Shown piece after piece: positions 1 to 5,607 of a stretch of 5,607 nt of DNA. Source of the DNA: Desulfovibrio sp. Its GTDB lineage: Bacteria > Desulfobacterota > Desulfovibrionia > Desulfovibrionales > Desulfovibrionaceae. The position numbers and the translations under genes are program-made. Under the pieces are notes generated by a model, which worked only from the letters and a program-made list of their open reading frames with translations, was not told the origin of the DNA and searched no databases. The stretch is taken from the NCBI GenBank assembly GCA_003512875.1, contig DONZ01000061.1:1-5607 (forward strand), written 5' to 3'. Position 1 is the stretch's first letter; each line of letters starts with the position of its first letter.

Positions 1-405
1 GCCAGACAAATTTATGAAGTCGCAAGGTATAAACTTGCCCAAGTCGGTTTGAGCGGATTTGACGAGTATTATCCGTCTGAAATCAGCGGCGGTATGCGAA
101 AAAGGGCAGGCATTGCACGGGCTTTGGCTCTTGACCCCGATTTTGTTTTTTTGGATGAGCCTTCAGCCGGGCTTGACCCCGTGAGTTCCGCCCGTTTGGA
201 TGAACTTATTTTGCAGCTGCGTGACAGTTTGGGTATGACGATTATTATCGTGACTCATGAATTGGCAAGTATTTTTGCTGTTGCAAACAACGCGGTCTGG
301 CTTGATGCGCAGTCTAAAACCATGCTTGCGGAAGGCAATCCCCATGAATTGCTGAAACATGGTCCTGAGGCTGTGCGGAAATTTTTAAAACGGGAAGCAG
401 GGTAG
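1..405 (+). CDS. mlaF: MlaF-type ABC transporter ATP-binding protein, C-terminal part (5' end outside window)
   Basis: This is the ATPase subunit of an MCE-type lipid transporter, which would act on the cytoplasmic face of the inner membrane. The reading frame is open from base 1, so 134 residues are visible; the Walker A half and the start lie upstream. In the visible fragment, the ABC signature is SGGMRKR (residues 29-35), followed by Walker B FVFLDEP (48-54), the D-loop SAGLDP (55-60) and the H-loop THE with His86. SGGM in place of LSGGQ is typical of MlaF. The tail matches the MlaF pattern of a region after the H-loop that ends in a short charged helix. A TTG at 49 could be mistaken for a start, but it sits inside the conserved fold. 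The MCE and PqiC-like genes downstream fix the role. The transport direction and exact substrate cannot be read from the sequence. Confidence 0.93.
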   Translation, partial: ARQIYEVARYKLAQVGLSGFDEYYPSEISGGMRKRAGIARALALDPDFVFLDEPSAGLDPVSSARLDELILQLRDSLGMTIIIVTHELASIFAVANNAVWLDAQSKTMLAEGNPHELLKHGPEAVRKFLKREAG

Positions 406-414
406 TTTTTAATA

Positions 415-443
415 TCGACACTTTGCTTTTTTTTCAGTATGGT
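415..443 (+). promoter_or_regulatory. Possible internal sigma-70-type promoter before the MCE gene
   Basis: TCGACA at 415-420 (5 of 6 bases of the -35 consensus) is followed by a 17-nt spacer that is very T-rich, then TATGGT at 438-443 (4 of 6 of the -10 consensus). Transcription would start near 450, giving a leader of about 25 nt before the GTG at 475. It lies in the only real gap (69 nt) of an otherwise tightly packed operon, so it could give the MCE, lipoprotein and Aas-like genes a separate start. Matches of this quality also occur by chance in AT-rich DNA. Confidence 0.3.
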
Positions 444-474
444 ATGAAAAATAATAAGAAAAGGCGAGAGTATT

Positions 475-1392
475 GTGTTTAAAAATAAAACAGTTGTCGG
501 GGCTTTTGTTTTTGGTTCTATTGTATTGGTATGCTTAGCTTTTTTTCTGCTTGGTTATGGAAATTACGGAACAAAGCAGTCTTCGTTCGCGTTGTTTTTC
601 GATTCCTCGCTGCGCGGCTTGAATATAAATTCCCCCGTGTTTTTTAATGGTGTTCCTGTCGGGCGTGTCCGTTCAATTTACATTGTGCCCACTTCCGAAA
701 TCGCTTCTTTTAAAACTGTCGTTATTATTGAACTTAATGAAAATTCCGGTGGAGTGGATTCAATCAATGAAAATCACAATTTCCTCTATTACATTGATGA
801 CGAAAATTATGTGTATGAGCTTATTGACAAAGGACTGCGGGCGAAACTCACGACAGCGAGCCTGATTACGGGGCAGCTTGTTGTGGATTTGGTCATGGTT
901 AATGACCCCGACCCCTTATCTCAGGAAAAGAAACAAAAATATGAAGGGATTGTGCAAATTCCGACTTTGCCTAACGTTTTTGAGAGCATTTTATCCAATG
1001 TTGAAGATTTGCCTATCCGCGACATCAGTAAAAACGTATTGCTTTTATTGGAGAATGCAAATACCGCTTTGGCTGAAATCAATGTGCCTGAAATGAGCAA
1101 AAATTTAAATGCCGCTCTTGCTAAAGTCAACGAACTTGAAAATGAAACCAAAGATACCGTTTTGGAATACAGAAAATTGGCTCAGCTGTTTAATCATGCT
1201 GTTCCTGCTATTTTGAAATATGTTGACAGGTTTGCAAAAAACGGTTCGCGTCTGACACAGGACGATTCCGCTTTCATGCAGGAAGTATTTTTAACCTTGC
1301 AGTCACTGCGTGATGCCGCCAACTCCATTTCACATTTAGCTGAACTTTTGGAAAACCAACCGGATGCATTAATCTTCGGAAAGGCGAAATAA
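475..1392 (+). CDS. MCE-domain (MlaD/PqiB-like) lipid transport protein
   Basis: This 305-residue periplasmic, inner-membrane-anchored protein should form the substrate-conducting ring or tube of the transporter served by the upstream ATPase. A single hydrophobic segment spans residues 7-28. The MCE domain follows at about 36-145: its hallmark is F-x-S-S-L-R-G-L at 42-49, then SPVFFNGVPVGRVRSI (53-68), and later GLRAKLTTASLITGQL (120-135). The part after residue 170 is mostly helical, with Leu/Ala/Asn-rich heptad-like stretches (about 183-240) suited to the helical bundle or needle seen in this superfamily. The end, ENQPDALIFGK (293-303), resembles the PqiB/YebT C-terminal motif more than E. 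coli MlaD, which is also much shorter. I therefore give no symbol. The start is GTG at 475, with AAGGCGAGAG at 461-470 as the ribosome-binding region. The stop overlaps the next ATG by 1 nt. Confidence 0.92.
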   Translation: MFKNKTVVGAFVFGSIVLVCLAFFLLGYGNYGTKQSSFALFFDSSLRGLNINSPVFFNGVPVGRVRSIYIVPTSEIASFKTVVIIELNENSGGVDSINENHNFLYYIDDENYVYELIDKGLRAKLTTASLITGQLVVDLVMVNDPDPLSQEKKQKYEGIVQIPTLPNVFESILSNVEDLPIRDISKNVLLLLENANTALAEINVPEMSKNLNAALAKVNELENETKDTVLEYRKLAQLFNHAVPAILKYVDRFAKNGSRLTQDDSAFMQEVFLTLQSLRDAANSISHLAELLENQPDALIFGKAK

Positions 1393-1979
1393 TGAAAAAG
1401 TTTTTTATGTTCTGTTGTTTAGTTTTACTTTGTTCCTGCAGTCATATTTCTATGCCTACCAGTGTCTATATCATTGATGTTCCAAACGAGTACGCGGAGC
1501 AGTACAGGAACAGGCTGCAAACAGGTTCGGGACCGGTTTTTGCCATCATGCATATCAATATTCCTTCATATTTGAACAGACCGCAAATTGTTATGCGCGA
1601 TAAAGGGGCGAAAATCATTATTGAAGAGCGCCACCGCTGGGGTGAAAACTTGGATAAGGCGATAAGCCGGGTTTTGTCCGATGCTTTAACCAATAATTTA
1701 ACGGCAATAAACGGAGTCGCCGTTCCTTTAAAACTCGGCATGCATCCTGATTATACAATTCAAGTCGATATCAGCCATTTTGAAGGCAATATCAATGATT
1801 ATCTGGAATTAGACGCTTTTTGGACGCTGCAAAAAGGCGGAATGAAAATTTTGCAGGCCAGTTTTTATAAGAAATTGTCTGTGGAGCATAATTATTCAGG
1901 TTTTGTGCAAGCTTATGGGGAATTGCTTTATTTGTTGGCGCAAGCCATGTCCGATGCAATTTATGCACATATCCGGTAA
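1392..1979 (+). CDS. PqiC-like ABC-type transport auxiliary lipoprotein
   Basis: This is a 195-residue lipoprotein of the PqiC/ABC_trans_aux (DUF330) type, probably anchored in the outer membrane as the receiving or donating end of the MCE system. It has a short signal peptide (KK at 2-3, hydrophobic 4-14) and a lipobox L13-C14-S15-Cys16. Ser at +2 would not retain it in the inner membrane under the enteric rule. The family core is clear: I-x-I-P-S-Y-L-N-R-P-Q-I-V at 55-67, then RHRWGENL at 80-87, followed by a helix with S-R-V-L at 92-95. Another family-like segment, YTIQVDISHFEG, lies at 121-132. The ATG at 1392 shares a base with the stop of the MCE gene (TAATG). AGG at 1382-1384 lies 7 nt upstream, so translation is probably coupled. 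Three cysteines (8, 9, 14) in the signal peptide are slightly unusual but harmless, as they are removed. Confidence 0.9.
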   Translation: MKKFFMFCCLVLLCSCSHISMPTSVYIIDVPNEYAEQYRNRLQTGSGPVFAIMHINIPSYLNRPQIVMRDKGAKIIIEERHRWGENLDKAISRVLSDALTNNLTAINGVAVPLKLGMHPDYTIQVDISHFEGNINDYLELDAFWTLQKGGMKILQASFYKKLSVEHNYSGFVQAYGELLYLLAQAMSDAIYAHIR

Positions 1980-4151
1980 ATGGGGAAGGGAATAATTTTG
2001 CATTTTATCATACGTTTTTTATTGAGAATATTCTTTAGGGTTCAAGTTATCGATATTGAACATTATAAGAACGCAGGCGACAGGGTTTTGCTTGTTTCAA
2101 ACTGCGGTTCTTTGCTTGACCCCCTCCTGCTTTCCTGTTTTTTGAATAATAGGATTACGGTCGCCATTGACAGTAAGATTTATAAAAAATGGTGGATACG
2201 TCCGTTTTTATTGTGTTCTAAAATTTTAGAGGCTGATTTCAATTCCCCCATATCAACGCTTAAGCTTGTCAACGCTCTTGAAAAGCATGAACATTGTATG
2301 GTTTTTCATGAAAAATCGTTCATGCAGGACAGTCATTTCATGAAAATCCTCGAAGCGACAGCCATGATAGCGGAAAGGGCGGAGGCTAAAATCGTTCCCG
2401 TACGTATCAGCGGCGCAGCCTATTCTAAGTTTTCCTATTTTCGCCATAAACAGCTTTTGCGGTATTTTCCTAAAATTACTTTGACAGTTCTTCCGGCGCA
2501 GAGCATTGACAAAGATTTAACGGTAAGCGGCAAAAAACGCAGAAAATTGAATGCGATAAGACTGTATGACATCATGAGCAACCTTCTTCTTGAATCCACA
2601 AATACCGATATGAATTTCGCCCAAGCTTTTGTGGAAGCGATGAAAGTTCACGGAAAAAAATACATCATTGCTGAAGATCAGGAAAGAAAGTGTGTTGATT
2701 ACAAGACAATTTTATTGAAAGCGAATGTTCTCGGACGTGCCCTTGCCAGGTTGACAAAAAACGAGCTGCGCCTAGGTTTCATGCTTCCCAGTTCGTTGGC
2801 GGGTATTGTGTCTTTTTTGGGATTTCATTTAACACGAAAAATTCCTGTCATGATAAATTTTACGGCAGGAGCCTATTCTGTTGTGGGCAGCTGCCAAACT
2901 TTGGATTTGAAAACCGTTGTTTCTTCGCATACTTTTATCAGGCTCGGCGAGTTGGAATTTTTGGAAAAAGCCATTCTGGACGCGGGCATGCGCATTCTTT
3001 ACTTGGAGGATATTGCGAAACGCATTGCTTTTGCGGATAAGATCAAAGGGTTTCTTGCAACAATGTTTTGTTATGTTGTAAAAACCTCTGCAAGCGAACC
3101 TTTCGCCATTCTTTTTACTTCCGGCACGGAGGGATTGCCAAAATCTGTTTTTATCAGCCATAAAAACGTTCTTGTGAACAAAGAGCAAGCCCTCGGGGTT
3201 TTGTCCGTCCATTCCGGAGACAGGCTTTTCAACTGTTTGCCTTTATTCCATGTTTTCGGGCTTGGCGTGGGTACTGTTTTGCCTTTGACAAGCGGCATTA
3301 AGGTATTTTTCTATCCTTCTCCGCTGCATTTCAGAATTGTGCCGAAATTGTATTATGAAAGCCAGTCAACGGTCATTTGCGGAACGGATACGTTTTTGGC
3401 AGGCTATGCACGCTACGGGCGTCCTTATGATTTTTGCAATACCCGGCTTGTTATCGAAGGCGCGGAAAAGCTTCGCGAATCAACAGCCAAGACTTGGAAA
3501 GAAAAATTCGGCGTTGAAATTATGGAAGGATACGGTGCGACGGAAACTTCCCCCGTCCTTTCCGTGAATACGGATGCTAACAAGGCAAAAAACAGCGTGG
3601 GCAGATTGCTACCCGGACTCGAATACAAACTGAAAAAAGTTGAAGGCATAACGGAAGGCGGCTCTTTATGCGTCAAGGGTGATAATGTCATGCTCGGGTA
3701 TATGCGTGCAAGCAACAAAGGGGTTTTGGAAAAACCCCGAGCCGAAATTGACGGGCAAATCCTTGAGGGGTGGTATGACACGGGCGATATTGTGGAAGTC
3801 GATCAATACGGTTTTATTTACATAAAAGGGCGTGCGAAGCGCTTTGCCAAATTGGGCGGGGAAATGGTTTCTCTTGTCGCTATTGAAATGGCTTTGTCGG
3901 AATTATGGCCTGACGTGCCCTTGGGAATTGTTGCTGTTCCTGATTCCAAAAAAGGGGAACAGCTTGTTCTTATCATTGAAAAGCAGGATGTCACCACAAA
4001 TGAAATCGCGACGTATTTTGCGACAAAAGGCGTTTCCGCTTTGTGGACGCCGAAGAAAATTTTGTGCGTGAAACAAGCGCCTTTGCTTGGAAGCGGCAAA
4101 TTTGATTATAACAAAGCAAAGGCGATGGCAGACGAAATGACGGCAAGCTGA
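1980..4151 (+). CDS. aas: Aas-like bifunctional protein: degenerate lysophospholipid acyltransferase domain fused to acyl-ACP synthetase
   Basis: This 723-residue protein is close to E. coli Aas (about 719) in length and order. Aas activates fatty acids with ATP, holds them on ACP and re-acylates lyso-phosphatidylethanolamine at the inner membrane. The N-terminal half (about 7-205) is PlsC-like, but motif I reads NCGSLLD (41-47), with Cys42 where the catalytic His should be. Motif III reads VFHEK (108-112) where FPEG is expected; VPVRISGA (139-146) is kept. The AMP-binding half (about 215-720) looks intact: LFTSGTEGLPKSV (378-390), PLFHVFGLG (421-429), EGYGATETSP (516-525), YDTGD (599-603), GRAKRFAKLGGEMVSL (617-632) and Lys707 in LLGSGK (702-707). 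The hydrophobic N-terminus fits peripheral membrane attachment. ATG 1980 directly follows the previous stop but has no Shine-Dalgarno sequence. TTG 1998 has one and gives the E. coli-like N-terminus, so the true start may be 1998. Confidence 0.9.
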   Translation: MGKGIILHFIIRFLLRIFFRVQVIDIEHYKNAGDRVLLVSNCGSLLDPLLLSCFLNNRITVAIDSKIYKKWWIRPFLLCSKILEADFNSPISTLKLVNALEKHEHCMVFHEKSFMQDSHFMKILEATAMIAERAEAKIVPVRISGAAYSKFSYFRHKQLLRYFPKITLTVLPAQSIDKDLTVSGKKRRKLNAIRLYDIMSNLLLESTNTDMNFAQAFVEAMKVHGKKYIIAEDQERKCVDYKTILLKANVLGRALARLTKNELRLGFMLPSSLAGIVSFLGFHLTRKIPVMINFTAGAYSVVGSCQTLDLKTVVSSHTFIRLGELEFLEKAILDAGMRILYLEDIAKRIAFADKIKGFLATMFCYVVKTSASEPFAILFTSGTEGLPKSVFISHKNVLVNKEQALGVLSVHSGDRLFNCLPLFHVFGLGVGTVLPLTSGIKVFFYPSPLHFRIVPKLYYESQSTVICGTDTFLAGYARYGRPYDFCNTRLVIEGAEKLRESTAKTWKEKFGVEIMEGYGATETSPVLSVNTDANKAKNSVGRLLPGLEYKLKKVEGITEGGSLCVKGDNVMLGYMRASNKGVLEKPRAEIDGQILEGWYDTGDIVEVDQYGFIYIKGRAKRFAKLGGEMVSLVAIEMALSELWPDVPLGIVAVPDSKKGEQLVLIIEKQDVTTNEIATYFATKGVSALWTPKKILCVKQAPLLGSGKFDYNKAKAMADEMTAS
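1982..1990 (+). promoter_or_regulatory. Shine-Dalgarno-like sequence favouring a TTG start at 1998 for the Aas-like gene
   Basis: GGGGAAGGG lies 7 nt before an in-frame TTG at 1998-2000. The bases before the ATG at 1980 (ATATCCGGTAA) have no purine-rich element. Starting at TTG removes six residues (MGKGII) and leaves a protein beginning H-F-I-I-R-F-L-L-R, which aligns in length with the remembered start of E. coli Aas. The alternative is reinitiation at ATG 1980 after termination at 1979. Confidence 0.5.
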
Positions 4152-4153
4152 TT

Positions 4154-4489
4154 TTATGCTTTGGGGGTGAACTGTAAAATTTCAGCTCTTTTCTTAGGCT
4201 TATCTTCTTTTTTCAGTTCCTTCACCATGCCGCTGAATGTATTCTTTGTTCCTGTTCCGTCAATGTCTATGAGGGAAGAAACTTTGGAACGCATTGCCCA
4301 TTGGGTGTTGAAAAGTTGATTTTTCCAGTTTTTCGCTTGAATGAAAGAAAGAACAAGCACAGCTTCTTCCCAACGTTTTGTCGGTTCAAAGTTGTTGACG
4401 ATTTGGGCATATTTATCCCATAAGGCGTCTAAAGACGCTTGGTCGATGGAATCAAGCTGGCTTGCGAGTTTTAAAAGTAATTTTTCCAT
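4154..4489 (-). CDS. Small hypothetical protein, 111 residues, convergent with the Aas-like gene
   Basis: I do not recognise this family. The product is a soluble-looking, mainly helical protein with no signal peptide, membrane segment or cysteine. Residues 1-75 are rich in Leu, Ala, Trp and charged residues in helix-like spacing: Trp occurs at about 24, 40, 55 and 65, and RWEEAVLVLSFIQAKNWKNQ is the most distinctive stretch. The last 25 residues are strongly charged and lysine-rich (K-E-L-K-K-E-D-K-P-K-K-R), suggesting a disordered or nucleic-acid- or protein-contacting tail. That it is a real gene is supported by its uninterrupted frame between flgE and the convergent Aas-like gene, a plausible promoter 33 nt upstream of the ATG, and stop codons packed to within 2 nt of the neighbour. 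The ribosome-binding site is weak (CGGAT about 5 nt before ATG). A flagellar role is possible by position only. Confidence 0.7.
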   Translation of the reverse strand: MEKLLLKLASQLDSIDQASLDALWDKYAQIVNNFEPTKRWEEAVLVLSFIQAKNWKNQLFNTQWAMRSKVSSLIDIDGTGTKNTFSGMVKELKKEDKPKKRAEILQFTPKA

Positions 4490-4521
4490 AACTATCCGAT
4501 ACGGTATTATTTTGTAAAAAA

Positions 4522-4550
4522 AGTATACGGTTAACTTTCAGGAAGAGCAA
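4522..4550 (-). promoter_or_regulatory. Probable sigma-70-type promoter of the 111-residue gene
   Basis: Read on the minus strand, TTGCTC (4550-4545) is a partial -35 box (TTG conserved). It is followed by a 17-nt spacer and TATACT (4527-4522), which matches the -10 consensus at 5 of 6 positions. The T-rich stretch CTTCTTTTTGC just upstream could help polymerase binding. Transcription would start near 4515, leaving about 25 nt of leader before the ATG at 4489. It would let the small gene be expressed apart from flgE, consistent with the hairpin between them. Confidence 0.5.
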
Positions 4551-4609
4551 GCAAAAAGAAGCGCCGAACAATCCTGCAATAAATAAACGTATTTTTCGGA
4601 CGTATGGCA

Positions 4610-4633
4610 AAGGCGGTATTTTCATACCGCCTT
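4610..4633 (-). terminator. Hairpin after flgE: 10-bp perfect stem with GAAA tetraloop
   Basis: AAGGCGGTAT (4610-4619) and ATACCGCCTT (4624-4633) are perfect inverted complements with a 4-nt loop. In the flgE transcript the loop reads GAAA, a stable GNRA type. The stem begins 4 nt after the flgE stop codon. It is GC-rich in the middle, but on the minus strand it is followed by TGCCATACG rather than a run of T, so it is not a textbook intrinsic terminator. It could be a weak terminator, a Rho-assisted 3' end, or an element protecting the flgE mRNA from exonucleases. Confidence 0.5.
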
Positions 4634-4637
4634 CAGG

Positions 4638-5607
4638 TTAATTTCGCTTGAGTTCAACGGCTTTTTGCAGCATGGTGTCGACGGTTTGCAAGCTTTTGCT
4701 GTTGGATTGGAAACCGCGCTGCAAGACAATCATATTTGCCATTTCCGTCGCCATGTCCACGTTTGATGTTTCAAGGGTTTGTGACATGACCTCGCCGTAG
4801 TTTTCCGTTCCTGCGATGCCGAATTCCACATTGCCTGCTTCTGACGTGTGCTGATAAAGGTTGTTGCCCGCCCTGTAAAGCCCGTCTTCACTTGTGAAAC
4901 GCGCAACGGGAATGCGGTAGAGGTCATGGCTTTGTCCGTTGGTGTAGGATAGCTGGATTATGCCGTTTTCATTGATGAACATGGTTTGCAGTTCTCCGGC
5001 GCCATATCCGTCTTGGCTCATGTTTTTCAAGGAAGGGCTTGTCCGCAGGGCTGTTGTTGCGTTGGAATTGAATTCCGGATTAGTCATGCCGGGGATATTG
5101 ACAAAGGTTTTGCCGATATCGGCGGCGCTTATGCCGTTTACAGCCCCGTTCAGACCGTTAGTCCAGGAATTTCCGTTGCTTTTCATTCCTAAATTGAGTG
5201 CTATGGTTTGGCTTGGCTGTCCCGCTAATTGAACGGTTACGCTTGGCAAGCCGTTTTGCAGCTCGGACAAGGTCCAGTTGGCGGGATTGGTCAAATCTCC
5301 GCCTTGCGGAGAAAAGGAATTCATGTTTTGAAGTTCTCCTGCGCTGGAAAATGTCATTGTGCCCGTCATGAGAAGCCCCGCGCTTTTTGTTCCCTGATAC
5401 TCCGCACGGGCGTCAAGCTCGGGGTCCATGGCTACAATGTATTCATAGACTTGATTTCCGTTTGTTGACGGAGCAGGGTCGAAATAGACATTCAAACTGT
5501 GTTTTACCCCGTTGGCGTCATAGAACTGCAAACCGAGCGATTTTGCGGAGGTGCTGAGCGGCGGGGTACTGTTTCCGTTCCAGCTTTGCAGCATGGAAAA
5601 ATACGGA
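4638..5607 (-). CDS. flgE: Flagellar hook protein FlgE, C-terminal 322 residues (5' end outside window)
   Basis: FlgE polymerises into the curved hook joining the flagellar basal body to the filament and is exported by the flagellar type III apparatus. The frame runs off the right edge, with P-Y-F-S preceding an internal Met at 5594. Counting from that Met, the FlaE-type outer domain covers about 20-190: it opens with Q-F-Y-D-A-N-G-V-K-H (23-32) and YFDPAP (37-42), and ends in a stretch like other hook proteins with Q-D-G-Y-G-A-G (194-200). The inner-core strand NENGIIQLSYTNGQ is at 208-221. The C-terminal bbr helix contains LETSNVDMATEMANMIVLQR (274-293) and ends VDTMLQKAVELKRN, the classic hook/rod signature. 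The visible part has no cysteine and is rich in Asn, Ser, Thr and Gly, as expected for a secreted axial protein. Only about the last 60% or so of a typical FlgE is present, depending on family length. Confidence 0.95.
   Translation of the reverse strand, partial: PYFSMLQSWNGNSTPPLSTSAKSLGLQFYDANGVKHSLNVYFDPAPSTNGNQVYEYIVAMDPELDARAEYQGTKSAGLLMTGTMTFSSAGELQNMNSFSPQGGDLTNPANWTLSELQNGLPSVTVQLAGQPSQTIALNLGMKSNGNSWTNGLNGAVNGISAADIGKTFVNIPGMTNPEFNSNATTALRTSPSLKNMSQDGYGAGELQTMFINENGIIQLSYTNGQSHDLYRIPVARFTSEDGLYRAGNNLYQHTSEAGNVEFGIAGTENYGEVMSQTLETSNVDMATEMANMIVLQRGFQSNSKSLQTVDTMLQKAVELKRN

Noticed and set aside
430..451. Inverted repeat TTTTTCA/TGAAAAA as a terminator after the ATPase gene
   Set aside because: The 7-bp stem is almost all A-T with an 8-nt loop and no T-run after it. 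It would be too weak to terminate transcription.
444..482. Tiny frame MKNNKKRRESYCV overlapping the GTG start of the MCE gene, a possible leader peptide
   Set aside because: It has no Shine-Dalgarno sequence, its composition simply mirrors the A-rich DNA, and there is no attenuator hairpin. The GTG frame at 475 is the one with the MCE domain.
2829..3212. 127-codon open frame on the minus strand
   Set aside because: It lies wholly inside the Aas-like gene, across its A3 adenylation region, and has no recognisable domain or binding site. It is a shadow of the real gene.
3425..3781. 118-codon open frame on the minus strand
   Set aside because: It is antisense to the conserved EGYGATE-to-YDTGD region of the Aas-like gene. 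The translation is serine/proline-rich, typical of a shadow frame.
4587..4606. Two ACGTAT copies (about 4587 and 4600) as a possible repeat or operator
   Set aside because: They are only 6 bp each, partly self-complementary through ACGT, and could easily occur by chance; nothing nearby supports a regulator site.
4960..5468. Plus-strand open frames of 68-90 codons over flgE
   Set aside because: All are antisense to strongly conserved hook protein sequence and have no family features.

Overview
The window looks like chromosomal core sequence from a motile, Gram-negative (double-membrane) bacterium of moderate GC. The style of the flagellar hook protein C-terminus, together with an MCE transporter that has a PqiC-like lipoprotein, suggests a lower-GC member of the Desulfovibrionaceae. 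That placement is inference from remembered family resemblance, not a search result.

Positions 1-4151 (+ strand) hold the downstream part of one operon. It starts with the end of an MlaF-type ABC ATPase (cut by the window edge). Next comes a membrane-anchored MCE (MlaD/PqiB-like) protein, then a PqiC-like outer-membrane lipoprotein that overlaps it by 1 nt. Last is a full-length Aas-like protein that directly abuts the lipoprotein gene. The first three are parts of a trans-envelope lipid transporter; the permease (MlaE) should lie just upstream, outside the window. Aas in E. coli activates fatty acids and re-acylates lysophospholipids. The layout therefore suggests that lipid moved across the envelope is handed to an inner-membrane enzyme for repair or recycling. 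The unusual point is that the Aas-like protein keeps every expected adenylation motif, but its acyltransferase half has lost the catalytic histidine (N-C-x4-D instead of N-H-x4-D) and has a broken FPEG motif.

Positions 4154-5607 (- strand) converge on that operon with only 2 nt between stop codons. They hold a 111-residue protein I do not recognise, preceded by a plausible sigma-70-type promoter. Upstream of it is the C-terminal 322 residues of the flagellar hook protein FlgE, cut by the right edge. A perfect 10-bp hairpin with a GAAA loop directly follows the flgE stop codon.

There are no mobile elements, CRISPR arrays, tRNA or rRNA genes, and no gene-free stretch longer than about 150 bases. 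I found no clearly new system. The best leads are the degenerate acyltransferase half of the Aas-like protein and its genetic linkage to an MCE lipid transporter.
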